From: SZUA-584 sp040768905
GTDB taxonomy: Bacteria > Bacillota > Clostridia > Christensenellales > SZUA-584
Assembly: GCA_040768905.1 (NCBI GenBank)
Contig: JAXGMA010000001.1
Location: forward strand, 62,001 to 126,000
DNA: 64,000 nucleotides
Direction of reading: 5' to 3'
Made by a program: the position numbers and the translations under genes. The notes under the pieces are model-generated. The model had not been told where the DNA came from. It searched no databases and was given only the letters and a program-made list of their open reading frames with translations. Shown here piece after piece: positions 12,801 to 21,505 of this stretch (its first letter is position 1; every line of letters starts with the position of its first letter).

Positions 12801-14012
12801 ATGGCAAAAGCGAAGTTTGAAAGAAACAAACCGCATGTAAACATTGGAACGATCGGTCACGTTGACCATGGTAAGACGACACTGACGGCAGCTATCACGA
12901 TGGCGCTTGCACAGCAGGGCAGAGCGAAAGTGATGAAATACGATGAAATCGACAAAGCGCCGGAAGAAAAAGAGAGAGGCATTACGATCAACACATCTCA
13001 CGTTGAGTATGAGACGGACAACCGCCACTATGCGCACGTGGACTGCCCCGGCCATGCTGACTATGTCAAAAACATGATCACCGGTGCGGCGCAGATGGAC
13101 GGCGCTATCATCGTTGTGTCTGCAGCAGACGGCCCAATGCCTCAGACGAGAGAGCATATACTGCTTGCGCGTCAGGTGAACGTGCCTTACATTGTTGTCT
13201 TTATGAACAAGACTGACCAGGTCGATGATCCTGAGCTTTTAGAACTCGTTGAGATGGAAGTCAGAGATCTGCTTTCCGCATACGAATTCCCGGGTGATGA
13301 CATCCCTGTGATCAAGGGCAGCGCACTGAAAGCTATGGAAGCTTTGATAGCCGGCAAAGATGCCAAGACGGATCCTGACTGCGCGTGCATATTCGAACTC
13401 ATGGATGCAGTTGACCAATACGTACCGACGCCGGAGAGAGATTCTGACAAGCCGTTCCTGATGCCTGTTGAAGACGTCTTCTCTATCACAGGCCGCGGCA
13501 CAGTGGCCACGGGCAGGGTCGAGAGAGGCACCATCAAGGTGCAGGACACTGTTGAGATCGTCGGCATGACGGACGAAACGCGTGAAGTCGTGGTGACGGG
13601 CGTGGAGATGTTCAGAAAATTGCTTGATCAGGCCATCGCGGGCGACAATGTCGGCCTGCTGCTCCGCGGCGTACAGAGAGATGAGATCGAGCGCGGCCAG
13701 GTGCTTGCGAAGAAGGGCTCCATCAAGCCGCACACACACTTTAACGGCCAGGTCTATGTGCTGAAAAAGGAAGAAGGCGGCCGCCACACCCCGTTCTTCA
13801 ACGGATACCGTCCGCAGTTCTACTTCAGAACGACCGACGTGACAGGCAGCATCAAGCTTCCTGAGGGCACTGAAATGGTGATGCCCGGCGACAACATTAC
13901 CATGGAGATCAAACTGATCACGCCTATCGCTATCGAAGAAGGCCTCCGTTTCGCTATCCGCGAAGGCGGCAGAACAGTCGGCAGCGGCGTTGTTACCAAC
14001 GTTATCGAATAA
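12801..14012 (+). CDS. tuf: Translation elongation factor Tu
   Basis: EF-Tu delivers aminoacyl-tRNA to the ribosome. The motifs are GHVDHGKTTL (P loop), DCPGHADYVKNM and NKTD (usually NKCD). Domain 2 shows GRGTVATGRVERG, and the end SGVVTNVIE is standard. The start at 12801 gives MAKAKFERNKPHVN and has GAGGAGG 8 to 14 nt upstream; the frame is open 66 nt further upstream but has no homologous content. Length is 403 aa. The operon ends here with a terminator; the S10 ribosomal operon does not follow. Confidence 0.97.
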   Translation: MAKAKFERNKPHVNIGTIGHVDHGKTTLTAAITMALAQQGRAKVMKYDEIDKAPEEKERGITINTSHVEYETDNRHYAHVDCPGHADYVKNMITGAAQMDGAIIVVSAADGPMPQTREHILLARQVNVPYIVVFMNKTDQVDDPELLELVEMEVRDLLSAYEFPGDDIPVIKGSALKAMEALIAGKDAKTDPDCACIFELMDAVDQYVPTPERDSDKPFLMPVEDVFSITGRGTVATGRVERGTIKVQDTVEIVGMTDETREVVVTGVEMFRKLLDQAIAGDNVGLLLRGVQRDEIERGQVLAKKGSIKPHTHFNGQVYVLKKEEGGRHTPFFNGYRPQFYFRTTDVTGSIKLPEGTEMVMPGDNITMEIKLITPIAIEEGLRFAIREGGRTVGSGVVTNVIE

Positions 14013-14027
14013 AACAAGATGCAATCG

Positions 14028-14060
14028 CCGGTACTGCCCATAAAGCGGTACCGGTTTTTG
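14028..14060 (+). terminator. Terminator of the str operon
   Basis: CCGGTAC at 14028-14034 pairs with GTACCGG at 14048-14054, followed by TTTTTGTTTTG. It begins 16 nt after the tuf stop codon. Confidence 0.85.
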
Positions 14061-14136
14061 TTTTGTACAACATTCCGCATCAAATATCGTTTTTCGCCAT
14101 ATACATAGACGACAAGACAAATAGGAGGCGATGGCG

Positions 14137-14880
14137 ATGGAAAAGCGGGAGCTGCCGAGACTTGAAACAAACGGGTTTGTGTCCAACAATTCTTCTGTGT
14201 CGCCGACATGGAGACAACGTGCCGCGAAGCTCTTGCGCAAGGCCGTTGACAGCCGTGAACCCAAAGAGGACAATACGGCGCGAAAACACAAGGACGAAAT
14301 GGACATAGGATATAAAAGACTGCTGGTCAAAACGGGAGTATGTGCGGCGGCTGCGATCGCCATTCTCATCATCAGCAGTTTGGGGACTCCGGCGGCGAAT
14401 GATATATCACAGGCCGTAAGCCAGAGCGTCAATCACGAATTTGATATTGAAGAGGACATAGGGCGTCTAAAGTTTGTTAAAAACCTGTCGGAAGAAGCAG
14501 CAAGCGTGTTCTCGGCGATGCCGGAAGCCGCCGCCGTTTACCCTGCCGAGGGCGAAGTGGTGACACGGTTTGGCGAAGGCGGTTCGCTGGGCGTGCGCAT
14601 GGCTGCACAATCAAGCGATATTCTTTGTATCGCCAAAGGCACTGTGATATCAGTCGGACAGATAGGCGATGCGGGCTATGTCACGGTGATGCTTGATACG
14701 GGGGAGTCAGTGGCTTTTCACAACATCTCGCCTGCTGTCAAAATCAACGATATTGTCTATCCCGGCCAGACAGTCGGCGCTTTGTCGGGAAAGTATTTGT
14801 ATTTTGAGATGAGGCACGGAGACGATTACATTGACCCCATCGCGTATATTGGGCAGCGTTCTGTGATGGTGGTGCAATAA
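14137..14880 (+). CDS. spoIVFA: SpoIVFA-like membrane protein with a degenerate M23 (LytM) domain
   Basis: In Bacillus, SpoIVFA anchors and inhibits the SpoIVFB protease in the outer forespore membrane. Here a basic cytoplasmic N-terminus is followed by one membrane span at about residues 65-85 and a C-terminal LytM-like domain (about 140-240) with TVISVGQIGDAGYVTVMLD and LYFEMRHGDDYIDPIAYI. The first zinc-binding motif of active M23 peptidases (HxxxD) is not visible, so enzymatic activity is unlikely. The ATG at 14137 is 8 nt after AGGAGG; the ATG at 14131 is too close. It is followed by spoIVFB after 4 nt, which supports the identification. Confidence 0.8.
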   Translation: MEKRELPRLETNGFVSNNSSVSPTWRQRAAKLLRKAVDSREPKEDNTARKHKDEMDIGYKRLLVKTGVCAAAAIAILIISSLGTPAANDISQAVSQSVNHEFDIEEDIGRLKFVKNLSEEAASVFSAMPEAAAVYPAEGEVVTRFGEGGSLGVRMAAQSSDILCIAKGTVISVGQIGDAGYVTVMLDTGESVAFHNISPAVKINDIVYPGQTVGALSGKYLYFEMRHGDDYIDPIAYIGQRSVMVVQ

Positions 14881-14884
14881 GGAG

Positions 14885-15781
14885 ATGAAGGCGCCAAGGT
14901 TTTTTGGCGGCAGGCTTAAAATCAACCTGCTGATGATTCCAGTCATGATCGGGCTGATTTTGCTGGGCATGGGCGAGATCGTGCTTTATTACATCCCTGT
15001 TGTGATCCTGCACGAATGGGCGCATGTGCTCATGGCTGCGGCGCTGGGCATGTCGATCTCAAATATGGAGCTGTTTCCGTTTGGCTGTGCGGCACGCCTG
15101 CAATGCTTTGCGGTTTCGCGTTCAAAGGAAATTCTTGTGGCGGCCGCAGGGCCTTTTGCCAATATGGCAGCCGCCTGCGCCGTATTTTTTATAGATAAAT
15201 ACGCCTATCCCATCGTTATAGCGCAAAAGCTCATTGCTGCCAACCTGGCGCTGGCCGCGGTCAACATGCTTCCCGCTCTGCCTCTTGACGGAGGACGCAT
15301 CACAAGAGCGCTGTTTGCGTCGTTCATGGGTTACAAGCGCGCCACGAAAATCACGGCGGCGGCGGGCATTTTCTTTGCTGCAGTGATCCTTATCGTCGGT
15401 GTTTGGGCGGCAATAAACGGCACGCTGAACCCGAGCTTTTTGATCATGGCTTTTTTCCTCTGTCTTGCAGCGGTCAAGGAGCTTAAAAATGCGCCTTTTA
15501 CGCTGATACGCGATTTTTCGGGAAAGCGAGCTGTGATAGAAAAACGCAAAACACTGCATATCAACAGGTTTGCCGCTTTGCGAAACCAGCAGCTTGGAGA
15601 CATTATGCGCGAATTCGAAGCGGGAAAATACAACATGGTGACGGTTCTGGGCAACGATTTGCGTGTGACAGGTGAGCTAAGCGAATACCAGATACTTGGA
15701 GGCATGATGCAGAAAGGCACGCAGGCGACTTTGGGAAGTGTTTTGAATTCTGGCAAAGACGAGAAAACAGCGAAGTTGTAA
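14885..15781 (+). CDS. spoIVFB: SpoIVFB-like site-2 intramembrane metalloprotease
   Basis: This zinc protease is expected to cleave pro-sigma-K in the mother cell. The zinc motif HEWAH is in an early membrane segment (VILHEWAHVLMAAALG), and the third ligand lies in LPALPLDGGR, the family's NPxDG-like motif. About five to six hydrophobic segments occupy residues 10-195; the C-terminal 90 residues are soluble and basic. Length is 298 aa, similar to the Bacillus protein. GGAG directly abuts the ATG, so a start a few codons downstream cannot be excluded. It pairs with spoIVFA upstream; bofA is found at 54166. Confidence 0.88.
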   Translation: MKAPRFFGGRLKINLLMIPVMIGLILLGMGEIVLYYIPVVILHEWAHVLMAAALGMSISNMELFPFGCAARLQCFAVSRSKEILVAAAGPFANMAAACAVFFIDKYAYPIVIAQKLIAANLALAAVNMLPALPLDGGRITRALFASFMGYKRATKITAAAGIFFAAVILIVGVWAAINGTLNPSFLIMAFFLCLAAVKELKNAPFTLIRDFSGKRAVIEKRKTLHINRFAALRNQQLGDIMREFEAGKYNMVTVLGNDLRVTGELSEYQILGGMMQKGTQATLGSVLNSGKDEKTAKL

Positions 15782-15799
15782 GCATACCTAAGGTATGCT
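15781..15799. repeat. Perfect short inverted repeat between spoIVFB and the next gene
   Basis: AGCATACCT and AGGTATGCT face each other with a single base between them, overlapping the last base of the spoIVFB stop codon. No T tract follows, so it is more likely a protein-binding site or an RNA hairpin than a terminator. Confidence 0.4.
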
Positions 15800-15825
15800 A
15801 AAATGGTCAAAAGGAGAACAAAAGA

Positions 15826-16533
15826 GTGCGCATATACTTTTTGCATCACAGTGCCGTCTGCGTGGCCGACGATGATAACCTGCTTATATTTGATCATTAT
15901 CTGCATAAAGCGGGCGCAGGGATAAAGGACGGCGTTATTGGCAGAAAAGAGATTTTGGCAGCGAAGCGGGTGTATGTGTTCGTTTCGCACGCACATCATG
16001 ACCACTTTAATCCCCGGATCTTTGACTGGACAGATGCGTATGTGAAATTTATTTTAGATGATACAGTGCCGGAAGAAACAGCTCCCAAGGGCGCGGTATT
16101 TATGCACAGAGGCGATGAATTTGATGACGGCCACATCTATGTCCGCGAATTCGGCTCGACCGACTGCGGCGGCAGTTTCTATGTTTCGCTTTGCGGGACA
16201 AGCTTTTTCCATGCAGGCGACTTTAACAACTGGCATTGGAAGGACGATGGCAACATACGCTATTCGCGGGTGATGGGCAAGCTTTTTGAGCGAGAACTCA
16301 GGCACATCAAACGCCATATCACGCATATCGATTATGCTTTCTTTCCTGTAGACCGCCGTATGGGGAAAGATCATGACGCAGGCGCAGATCGGTTTTTAGA
16401 GGTGATGCAGCCGCGAACATTTATTCCGATACATTTTGTGCGGTTTGAGGATACAATAGAATACAGCCACAAACATAAAGACAAAGATACGCGAGTACTG
16501 GCCGTGCACAAAAACGGAGAAAGGCTGGTCTGA
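15826..16533 (+). CDS. Metallo-beta-lactamase-fold hydrolase, 235 aa
   Basis: A soluble hydrolase of the MBL superfamily (UlaG/YtnP-like single-domain type). The binuclear metal motif is present as SHAHHDHF (HxHxDH), followed by FHAGDFNNWHW and a late IPIHFV. The substrate cannot be told from the sequence. The start is a GTG at 15826 with AAGGAG 9 to 14 nt upstream. The gene stands between the spoIVF pair and a glyoxalase-fold gene 3 nt downstream, so these two small metalloproteins are probably cotranscribed. Confidence 0.8.
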   Translation: MRIYFLHHSAVCVADDDNLLIFDHYLHKAGAGIKDGVIGRKEILAAKRVYVFVSHAHHDHFNPRIFDWTDAYVKFILDDTVPEETAPKGAVFMHRGDEFDDGHIYVREFGSTDCGGSFYVSLCGTSFFHAGDFNNWHWKDDGNIRYSRVMGKLFERELRHIKRHITHIDYAFFPVDRRMGKDHDAGADRFLEVMQPRTFIPIHFVRFEDTIEYSHKHKDKDTRVLAVHKNGERLV

Positions 16534-16536
16534 AAA

Positions 16537-16902
16537 ATGTTTAAGTTGAACCATGTGAATTTTAACGTCTCAGATATACAAAGAAGTATGGCCTTTTATG
16601 AAAAAGCTTTTGGGCTCAGAGAAGTTCGGCGTATCACACCGGAAGACGGCGCGTTTTTGATCGTGTTTTTATCCGACGGCGCATCTGATTTTTCTGTTGA
16701 ACTCACATGGCTGCGCGGAAAACAGGGCAAATATAATCTAGGAGACAACGAAACGCACCTTTGCCTGGCTGCGGATGACTTTGAGGCAGCTTATGCGCTG
16801 CACGCAGGGATGGGCGTGATATGTTATGAGAACACCGGGATGGGTGTATATTTCGTGGAAGACCCGGACGGCTACTGGATCGAGATCAAAAAGCAGCGCT
16901 GA
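16537..16902 (+). CDS. Glyoxalase/VOC-family protein (lactoylglutathione lyase-like)
   Basis: This 121-aa protein has the vicinal oxygen chelate fold. The expected metal ligands can be read as H in LNHVNFNVSD, E in FSVELTW, H in ETHLCLA and E in GYWIEIKK; FYEKAFGLREV and VEDPDGYWIEI are typical of the GloA-like branch. It may detoxify methylglyoxal, but other substrates are common in this fold. It starts 3 nt after the upstream MBL-fold gene. Confidence 0.82.
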   Translation: MFKLNHVNFNVSDIQRSMAFYEKAFGLREVRRITPEDGAFLIVFLSDGASDFSVELTWLRGKQGKYNLGDNETHLCLAADDFEAAYALHAGMGVICYENTGMGVYFVEDPDGYWIEIKKQR

Positions 16903-16939
16903 CGGGCGCACACCAAAAATACAGCTTATGGGATTTGGC

Positions 16940-18775
16940 ATGATAGATATTGACAGGCTTGAGGCAATTCTTCCCGGGGTCACCAAGCCCGCCAGATACA
17001 CAGGCGGAGAACTCGGGGAAATACATAAAAAACTGGGAGGCAACGCAACACGGCTCGCGCTTTGTTTTCCTGATGTCTATGAAGTGGGTATGTCGCACCT
17101 TGGAATGGGGCTGCTCTACCATCTGGCTAATACGCTCGATGGCGTTTATGCACAGCGCTGTTTTGCACCGTGGCCGGATATGGAGCAGGCGCTTCGGTGT
17201 GCAGGCCTGCCGCTCTATACGCTAGAAACAAAAACTGCACTGTGCGATCTTGACATCGTGGGGTTTTCTCTCTCGTATGAGATGTGTTATACCAACGTGC
17301 TGCTGATGCTGGAACTCGGCGGCATCGCACTATTATCAAAAGACAGGGGCGAGGATGCGCCCGTTGTGATAGCAGGCGGTGTTTGCGCGTATAACCCCGA
17401 ACCTCTGGCTGATTTTATTGATGTCTTTGCCGTGGGCGAAGGCGAAGAGGTGCTTTGCGAACTGTTGGCGCTTTTTAAGGCATGCAAAGCACAGGGGAAA
17501 GGCCGCACCGCCTTTATTCGGGAGGCCGCTGGCATTGAAGGTGTCTATGTTCCTGCGCTCTATGATGTTGAATACAAAAAGGACGGCACTTTGGCGGCGG
17601 TAACGCCATTGCAGGGCGCACCGCGACGTATCAGAAAGCGGATCATCAGGGATTTTGACAAAGGCTTTTTCCCCAAAAGCCCAATAGTCCCGTACCTTGG
17701 TGTGGTGCATGACCGCGTGACTTTGGAATTGATGCGTGGCTGCAGCCGCGGCTGCCGCTTCTGCCAGGCGGGTTTTGTCTGCCGCCCGGTTCGCGAACGC
17801 AGCGCCGAGACGCTTATCGAACAGGCGAGAACCTGCCTATTGGCGACGGGGTATGAGGAAATCTCTTTGTGTTCGCTTTCGACAGGTGATTATTCACAAG
17901 TGGCACGGCTTGTCTGTACACTGTCCGATACGCTTTTAGGCAGCGGCGTTTCGCTCGCTGTACCTTCGTTGCGTGTGGATTCATACGAAGGCGAATATGC
18001 GCAGCGGCTTCGTGAAGTGCGAAACACGGGATTGACTTTCGCGCCGGAGGCGGGCACACAGAAGCTCCGCGACGCCATCAATAAAAACATCTCGGGTGAC
18101 GATATATACGCAGCCGTCCGGGAGGCTTTTGAAGAGGGCACAAACGGCTTAAAGCTATATTTCATGATGGGTCTCCCCGGCGAAACAGCAGAAGATATTT
18201 TGGGTATCGCAGACTTAGCGGCAAACATACGCGCCATTTACTATGAAACACCCAAAGAGAAACGCGGCGGCGGCTTTAGGCTGACGGTCAGCGTATCCTG
18301 CTTTGTCCCAAAACCGCATACGCCGTTTCAATGGGAAGCACAGGAAACTGTTGCAAAGCTTGAAGAAAAACAACGGCGTTTAAAGGAAGTTTTAAGGCCG
18401 GTAAAAGGCGTCAAATACAACTGGCATGATGCACAGCTTTCAATGCTCGAAGCCGTGTTTGCGCGCGGTGACAGGAGGCTCTCAGCAGCGATTTTGCGTG
18501 CGTACCGTGCCGGATGCCGTTTCGACAGCTGGAAAGAGCATTTTGATCATGCCAAATGGCGCAAAGCCTTTGAAGATGCGGGCATTGACCCAAATTTTTA
18601 TGCGCAGCGCGAAAGGGGCGCCGGTGAACTGCTGCCATGGGATATCATTGATACAGGTGTGTCAAAATCGTATTTATGGCAGGAGAAACAGCGCGCAGAA
18701 ACGGGCATCGTGACGCCGGACTGCCGTCAAGGCTGCACCGGCTGCGGCCTTACGGAAGCGGGGCTGTGCGAATGA
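16940..18775 (+). CDS. B12-binding-type radical SAM protein (TIGR03960 family)
   Basis: A radical SAM protein with an N-terminal cobalamin-binding-like domain (about residues 1-200) and a central radical SAM domain with MRGCSRGCRFCQAGF, giving the CxxxCxxC cluster motif. Members are conserved in Clostridia beside the DUF2344 gene and RNase G; the reaction is unknown. I place the start at the ATG at 16940 (MIDIDRLEAILPGVTKPARY), which fits the family's N-terminus; the ATG at 16928 is an alternative, and neither has a strong ribosome binding site. Length is 611 aa. The stop overlaps the next gene's start as ATGA. Confidence 0.85.
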   Translation: MIDIDRLEAILPGVTKPARYTGGELGEIHKKLGGNATRLALCFPDVYEVGMSHLGMGLLYHLANTLDGVYAQRCFAPWPDMEQALRCAGLPLYTLETKTALCDLDIVGFSLSYEMCYTNVLLMLELGGIALLSKDRGEDAPVVIAGGVCAYNPEPLADFIDVFAVGEGEEVLCELLALFKACKAQGKGRTAFIREAAGIEGVYVPALYDVEYKKDGTLAAVTPLQGAPRRIRKRIIRDFDKGFFPKSPIVPYLGVVHDRVTLELMRGCSRGCRFCQAGFVCRPVRERSAETLIEQARTCLLATGYEEISLCSLSTGDYSQVARLVCTLSDTLLGSGVSLAVPSLRVDSYEGEYAQRLREVRNTGLTFAPEAGTQKLRDAINKNISGDDIYAAVREAFEEGTNGLKLYFMMGLPGETAEDILGIADLAANIRAIYYETPKEKRGGGFRLTVSVSCFVPKPHTPFQWEAQETVAKLEEKQRRLKEVLRPVKGVKYNWHDAQLSMLEAVFARGDRRLSAAILRAYRAGCRFDSWKEHFDHAKWRKAFEDAGIDPNFYAQRERGAGELLPWDIIDTGVSKSYLWQEKQRAETGIVTPDCRQGCTGCGLTEAGLCE

Positions 18776-19437
18776 GGGTCGCGCTGGAATTTGCAAAAAA
18801 AAATGCAGCAAAGTATATTTCGCACCTTGATGTGCAGCGCGCGTTTTCCCGTGCCATACGGAGAAGCGGGTTGCCGGTCAAGCTCTCCGCCGGGTTTAAT
18901 CCGCATTATGTGGTCTCGTTTGCGTCCGCGCTTTCGCTTGGGATAGAAAGCGGCTGCGAGTGTGTGGAGGCAGCGCTTCATTGCGAAATGGACAGCCGGG
19001 AATTTTTGCAGCGCATAGCACGCGCGCTGCCGCCCGGGCTTGAAGCTCGGCGTGCTGTGAGGCTGCGCGATGACGCACCCAAACTGATGGCGGCGCTTAA
19101 AGAAGCCGCTTACACAGCCACGATAAACAAGCTAGGCTTTGATGCCGCTTTGGCGGTTGCGGATATCATGGCCAGCGCGCAAGTGATCGGGATCAAAACA
19201 AAAGACGGCAAGCAGATCGATGTAAACATCAGGCCCATGATCATCGCGCTCTGCGCCAACGGCGGACAGGTCGACATGAGGCTCGCGGCTGCGCAATCAG
19301 GTTCACTGCGCCCGGATATGGTGCTTGATGCCATAGCGCAAAGAACCGGCAGCTTTGATTACCGTCTGAAAAGAACCGGCTTGTTTGCGCATAAAAACGG
19401 CGAGGCAACCGATCTGTTGACAACTTTTATGATGTAA
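18772..19437 (+). CDS. DUF2344 / TIGR03936 family protein
   Basis: This 221-aa protein is the constant partner of the preceding radical SAM protein; in some lineages the two are fused. The N-terminus VALEFAKKNAAKYISHLDVQRAFSRAIRRS and PVKLSAGFNPHYVVSFASALSLGIES are diagnostic. Function is unknown; the link with RNase G and ribosomal genes suggests a role in tRNA or ribosome modification, which is inference. It starts at 18772 in the ATGA overlap with the upstream gene, implying translational coupling. Confidence 0.85.
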   Translation: MRVALEFAKKNAAKYISHLDVQRAFSRAIRRSGLPVKLSAGFNPHYVVSFASALSLGIESGCECVEAALHCEMDSREFLQRIARALPPGLEARRAVRLRDDAPKLMAALKEAAYTATINKLGFDAALAVADIMASAQVIGIKTKDGKQIDVNIRPMIIALCANGGQVDMRLAAAQSGSLRPDMVLDAIAQRTGSFDYRLKRTGLFAHKNGEATDLLTTFMM

Positions 19438-19465
19438 AAAAGCGGGCTTTGCGCCCGTCTTAAAT
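19437..19465 (+). terminator. Weak hairpin between the DUF2344 gene and rng
   Basis: CGGGC at 19443-19447 pairs with GCCCG at 19453-19457, preceded by an A run and followed by TCTTAAATATTT. The T tract is poor, so read-through into rng is likely. Confidence 0.4.
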
Positions 19466-19487
19466 ATTTAACCGTTTGGAGATAGGC

Positions 19488-21020
19488 ATGAATAAAAAGA
19501 TCATTGCTGATATCAATTCTTTTGAAGCCAGGATCGCTCTGTTGGAAAACGACAAACTGGTTGAGATCCATGTGGAGCGGCGGGGCAAAGAGCGGCTTGT
19601 CGGCAACATTTACAAAGGCCGCGTGGCCAATGTGCTGCCTGGCATGCAGGCGGCTTTTGTAGACATCGGGCTTGACAGAAACGCATTCCTCTATGCCGGT
19701 GATATCCTGGCGGATACATCTGATTTTGAGTTCGGCCAGGCTAAGTCTGAAGCACCCAATTTAAAATGCGGTAAAATCGAAGATATGGTCAAAGAAGGGC
19801 AGGAGATCGTCGTGCAGGTGCTAAAGCAGCCCGGAGGCACAAAAGGTGCGCGCATCACCACGCATGTCACGCTACCCGGACGCATGATGGTGCTGATGCC
19901 GACGGTGAACCATGTGGGCGTCTCACGACGCATAGAAGACGAAGAAGAGAGGGCACGATTAAAAGAGATCATGGAGGGCATAAAGCCCAATAACATGGGA
20001 CTGATCGTGCGCACAGCTGCTGTCGGCAAAAATCCTCAAGATTTTGAGAATGAGATCAGCTTTCTTTCAAGGCTGTGGGAGCGCATCATGAGCCGCAGCG
20101 AGTATTTGCGTGCGCCGCGGCTGCTGCATGCTGAGGAATCGCTTGTGTTCCGTACAGTCCGCGATCTGTTTACGGCCGATGTCAGTGAATTTGTCATCAA
20201 CGACCATGAGTATTTTGACAAAGTCGTAGCCGTGGCAGGCATTATTGCGCCCCATCTTAAGGAACGTGTGCGTCTCTACACAGAGGGAATCAACATTTTT
20301 GATGATTTTGGCATCCAGGCTCGCATCGACAAGGCGCTGGAAAAAAAGGTGTGGATGAAGAATGGCGCGTATATCATCATCGACGAAACCGAAGCTTTGA
20401 CCGTTGTTGATGTCAATACAGGCAAATTCGTCGGCGAGAGTAATTTACAGGAGACGATACTTTCGGTCAACATCGAAGCGGCAAAGGAGATTGCGCGCCA
20501 GCTTCGGCTCAGGGATATCAGCGGCATCATCATCATTGATTTTATCGATATGGAGGTTGAGGGCAACAAGCCAAAAGTGGTGGAAGCCTTGGAGGAAGCG
20601 CTTTTGAGCGACCGCACGAAAACAAACGTACTTGGCATCACAGGACTCGGGCTCGTGGAAATGACACGGAAAAAAGTACGCAAGAAACTATCCGGCCTTG
20701 TCAAACGCACGTGTCCTTACTGCGGCGGCAGCGGTCTTGTGGACAGCGAGGAGACGACGGCGATGAACGTGCGCCGGCTGATACTGCGGCAAACCGCCTC
20801 TTCTGACATTAAAGAGTACTTGATTGAGGTCAGCCCGCATGTGGCGAAGATCATAGAACAAAAAGACGCGGCCGGAATGCCCATTCTGCCGCGTGTTGAA
20901 GGCGTCAAACTCTACATCATGGCAAACGAAGCGATGCACATCGCGGACTACAAGGTTTCTGAGATCGCGTCTCAAAAGGAACGCGAAAAGCTGCTGGGCA
21001 AAGCACGCGTGTTTTGTTGA
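19488..21020 (+). CDS. rng: Ribonuclease E/G family endoribonuclease
   Basis: RNase G-type enzyme that cleaves single-stranded RNA in rRNA maturation and mRNA decay. An S1 RNA-binding domain lies in the N-terminal part (GNIYKGRVANVLPGMQAAFVDIG). The catalytic DNase I-like region carries ALTVVDVNTGKFVG and IIIIDFIDM, with the two magnesium-binding Asp. A zinc-link motif CPYC follows near residue 410. Length is 510 aa. The ATG at 19488 is preceded by TGGAGAT; an in-frame TTG at 19476 overlaps that site. Its stop overlaps the promoter of rplU. Confidence 0.93.
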   Translation: MNKKIIADINSFEARIALLENDKLVEIHVERRGKERLVGNIYKGRVANVLPGMQAAFVDIGLDRNAFLYAGDILADTSDFEFGQAKSEAPNLKCGKIEDMVKEGQEIVVQVLKQPGGTKGARITTHVTLPGRMMVLMPTVNHVGVSRRIEDEEERARLKEIMEGIKPNNMGLIVRTAAVGKNPQDFENEISFLSRLWERIMSRSEYLRAPRLLHAEESLVFRTVRDLFTADVSEFVINDHEYFDKVVAVAGIIAPHLKERVRLYTEGINIFDDFGIQARIDKALEKKVWMKNGAYIIIDETEALTVVDVNTGKFVGESNLQETILSVNIEAAKEIARQLRLRDISGIIIIDFIDMEVEGNKPKVVEALEEALLSDRTKTNVLGITGLGLVEMTRKKVRKKLSGLVKRTCPYCGGSGLVDSEETTAMNVRRLILRQTASSDIKEYLIEVSPHVAKIIEQKDAAGMPILPRVEGVKLYIMANEAMHIADYKVSEIASQKEREKLLGKARVFC

Positions 21021-21045
21021 CAACAGTATGTGTTTGTGATATTAT
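21017..21045 (+). promoter_or_regulatory. Strong promoter of rplU-rpmA
   Basis: TTGACA at 21017-21022 and TATTAT at 21040-21045 are separated by 17 bp. The -35 overlaps the rng stop codon. The leader of about 80 nt before rplU has no terminator and could hold an L21-type leader structure, which I cannot verify. Confidence 0.75.
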
Positions 21046-21133
21046 CTTGAATTGAGCCGCACGAAAATGGTGCTTAAAATCCGCTTTTTGACGGATACCA
21101 TGACGGCGAGACTGGGAAGAGGAGGTAAGCAGC

Positions 21134-21472
21134 ATGTACGCGATTTTTGAAACTGGCGGAAAGCAGTATAAAGCGGGAAAAGGCGATGTCGTTTTTGTCG
21201 AGAAGCTCGATTCCGAGCCGGGAAAGGCAGTCAGCTTTGACGCTTTGGTTGTTTCGGACGGCGACAAGGTGCAGATCGGCACGCCCGTTGTCAAGGGTGT
21301 TAAGGTACGCGCCAAGGTGCTCGAACACGGCAAAGAAAAGAAGGTTGTTATCTTTAAGTATAAACCCAAGAGAAACTACCGCAAAAAACAGGGCCACAGG
21401 CAGCCGTTCACCAAGATCAAGATAACAAGCATAGCCGTGGCTAAGAAAAATCAGGAAGCAGCAGCAGAATAG
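21134..21472 (+). CDS. rplU: 50S ribosomal protein L21
   Basis: L21 binds 23S rRNA near domain II. MYAIFETGGKQYKAGKGDVVFVEKL and KYKPKRNYRKKQGHRQPFTKIKI are characteristic. Length is 112 aa, with a short Ala/Glu end beyond the usual 103. AAGAGGAGG stands 7 nt upstream of the ATG. In most Firmicutes the cysteine protease gene prp (ysxB) follows; here only 33 nt separate rplU from rpmA and no such gene fits. Confidence 0.96.
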   Translation: MYAIFETGGKQYKAGKGDVVFVEKLDSEPGKAVSFDALVVSDGDKVQIGTPVVKGVKVRAKVLEHGKEKKVVIFKYKPKRNYRKKQGHRQPFTKIKITSIAVAKKNQEAAAE

Positions 21473-21505
21473 CAAAATCCCAGTGAGAAAGGCAGGTTAA
21501 GCTAT

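Noticed and set aside
13239..14432. A 397-codon open frame on - across tuf
   Set aside because: Antisense to EF-Tu and the start of spoIVFA; no recognisable domains.
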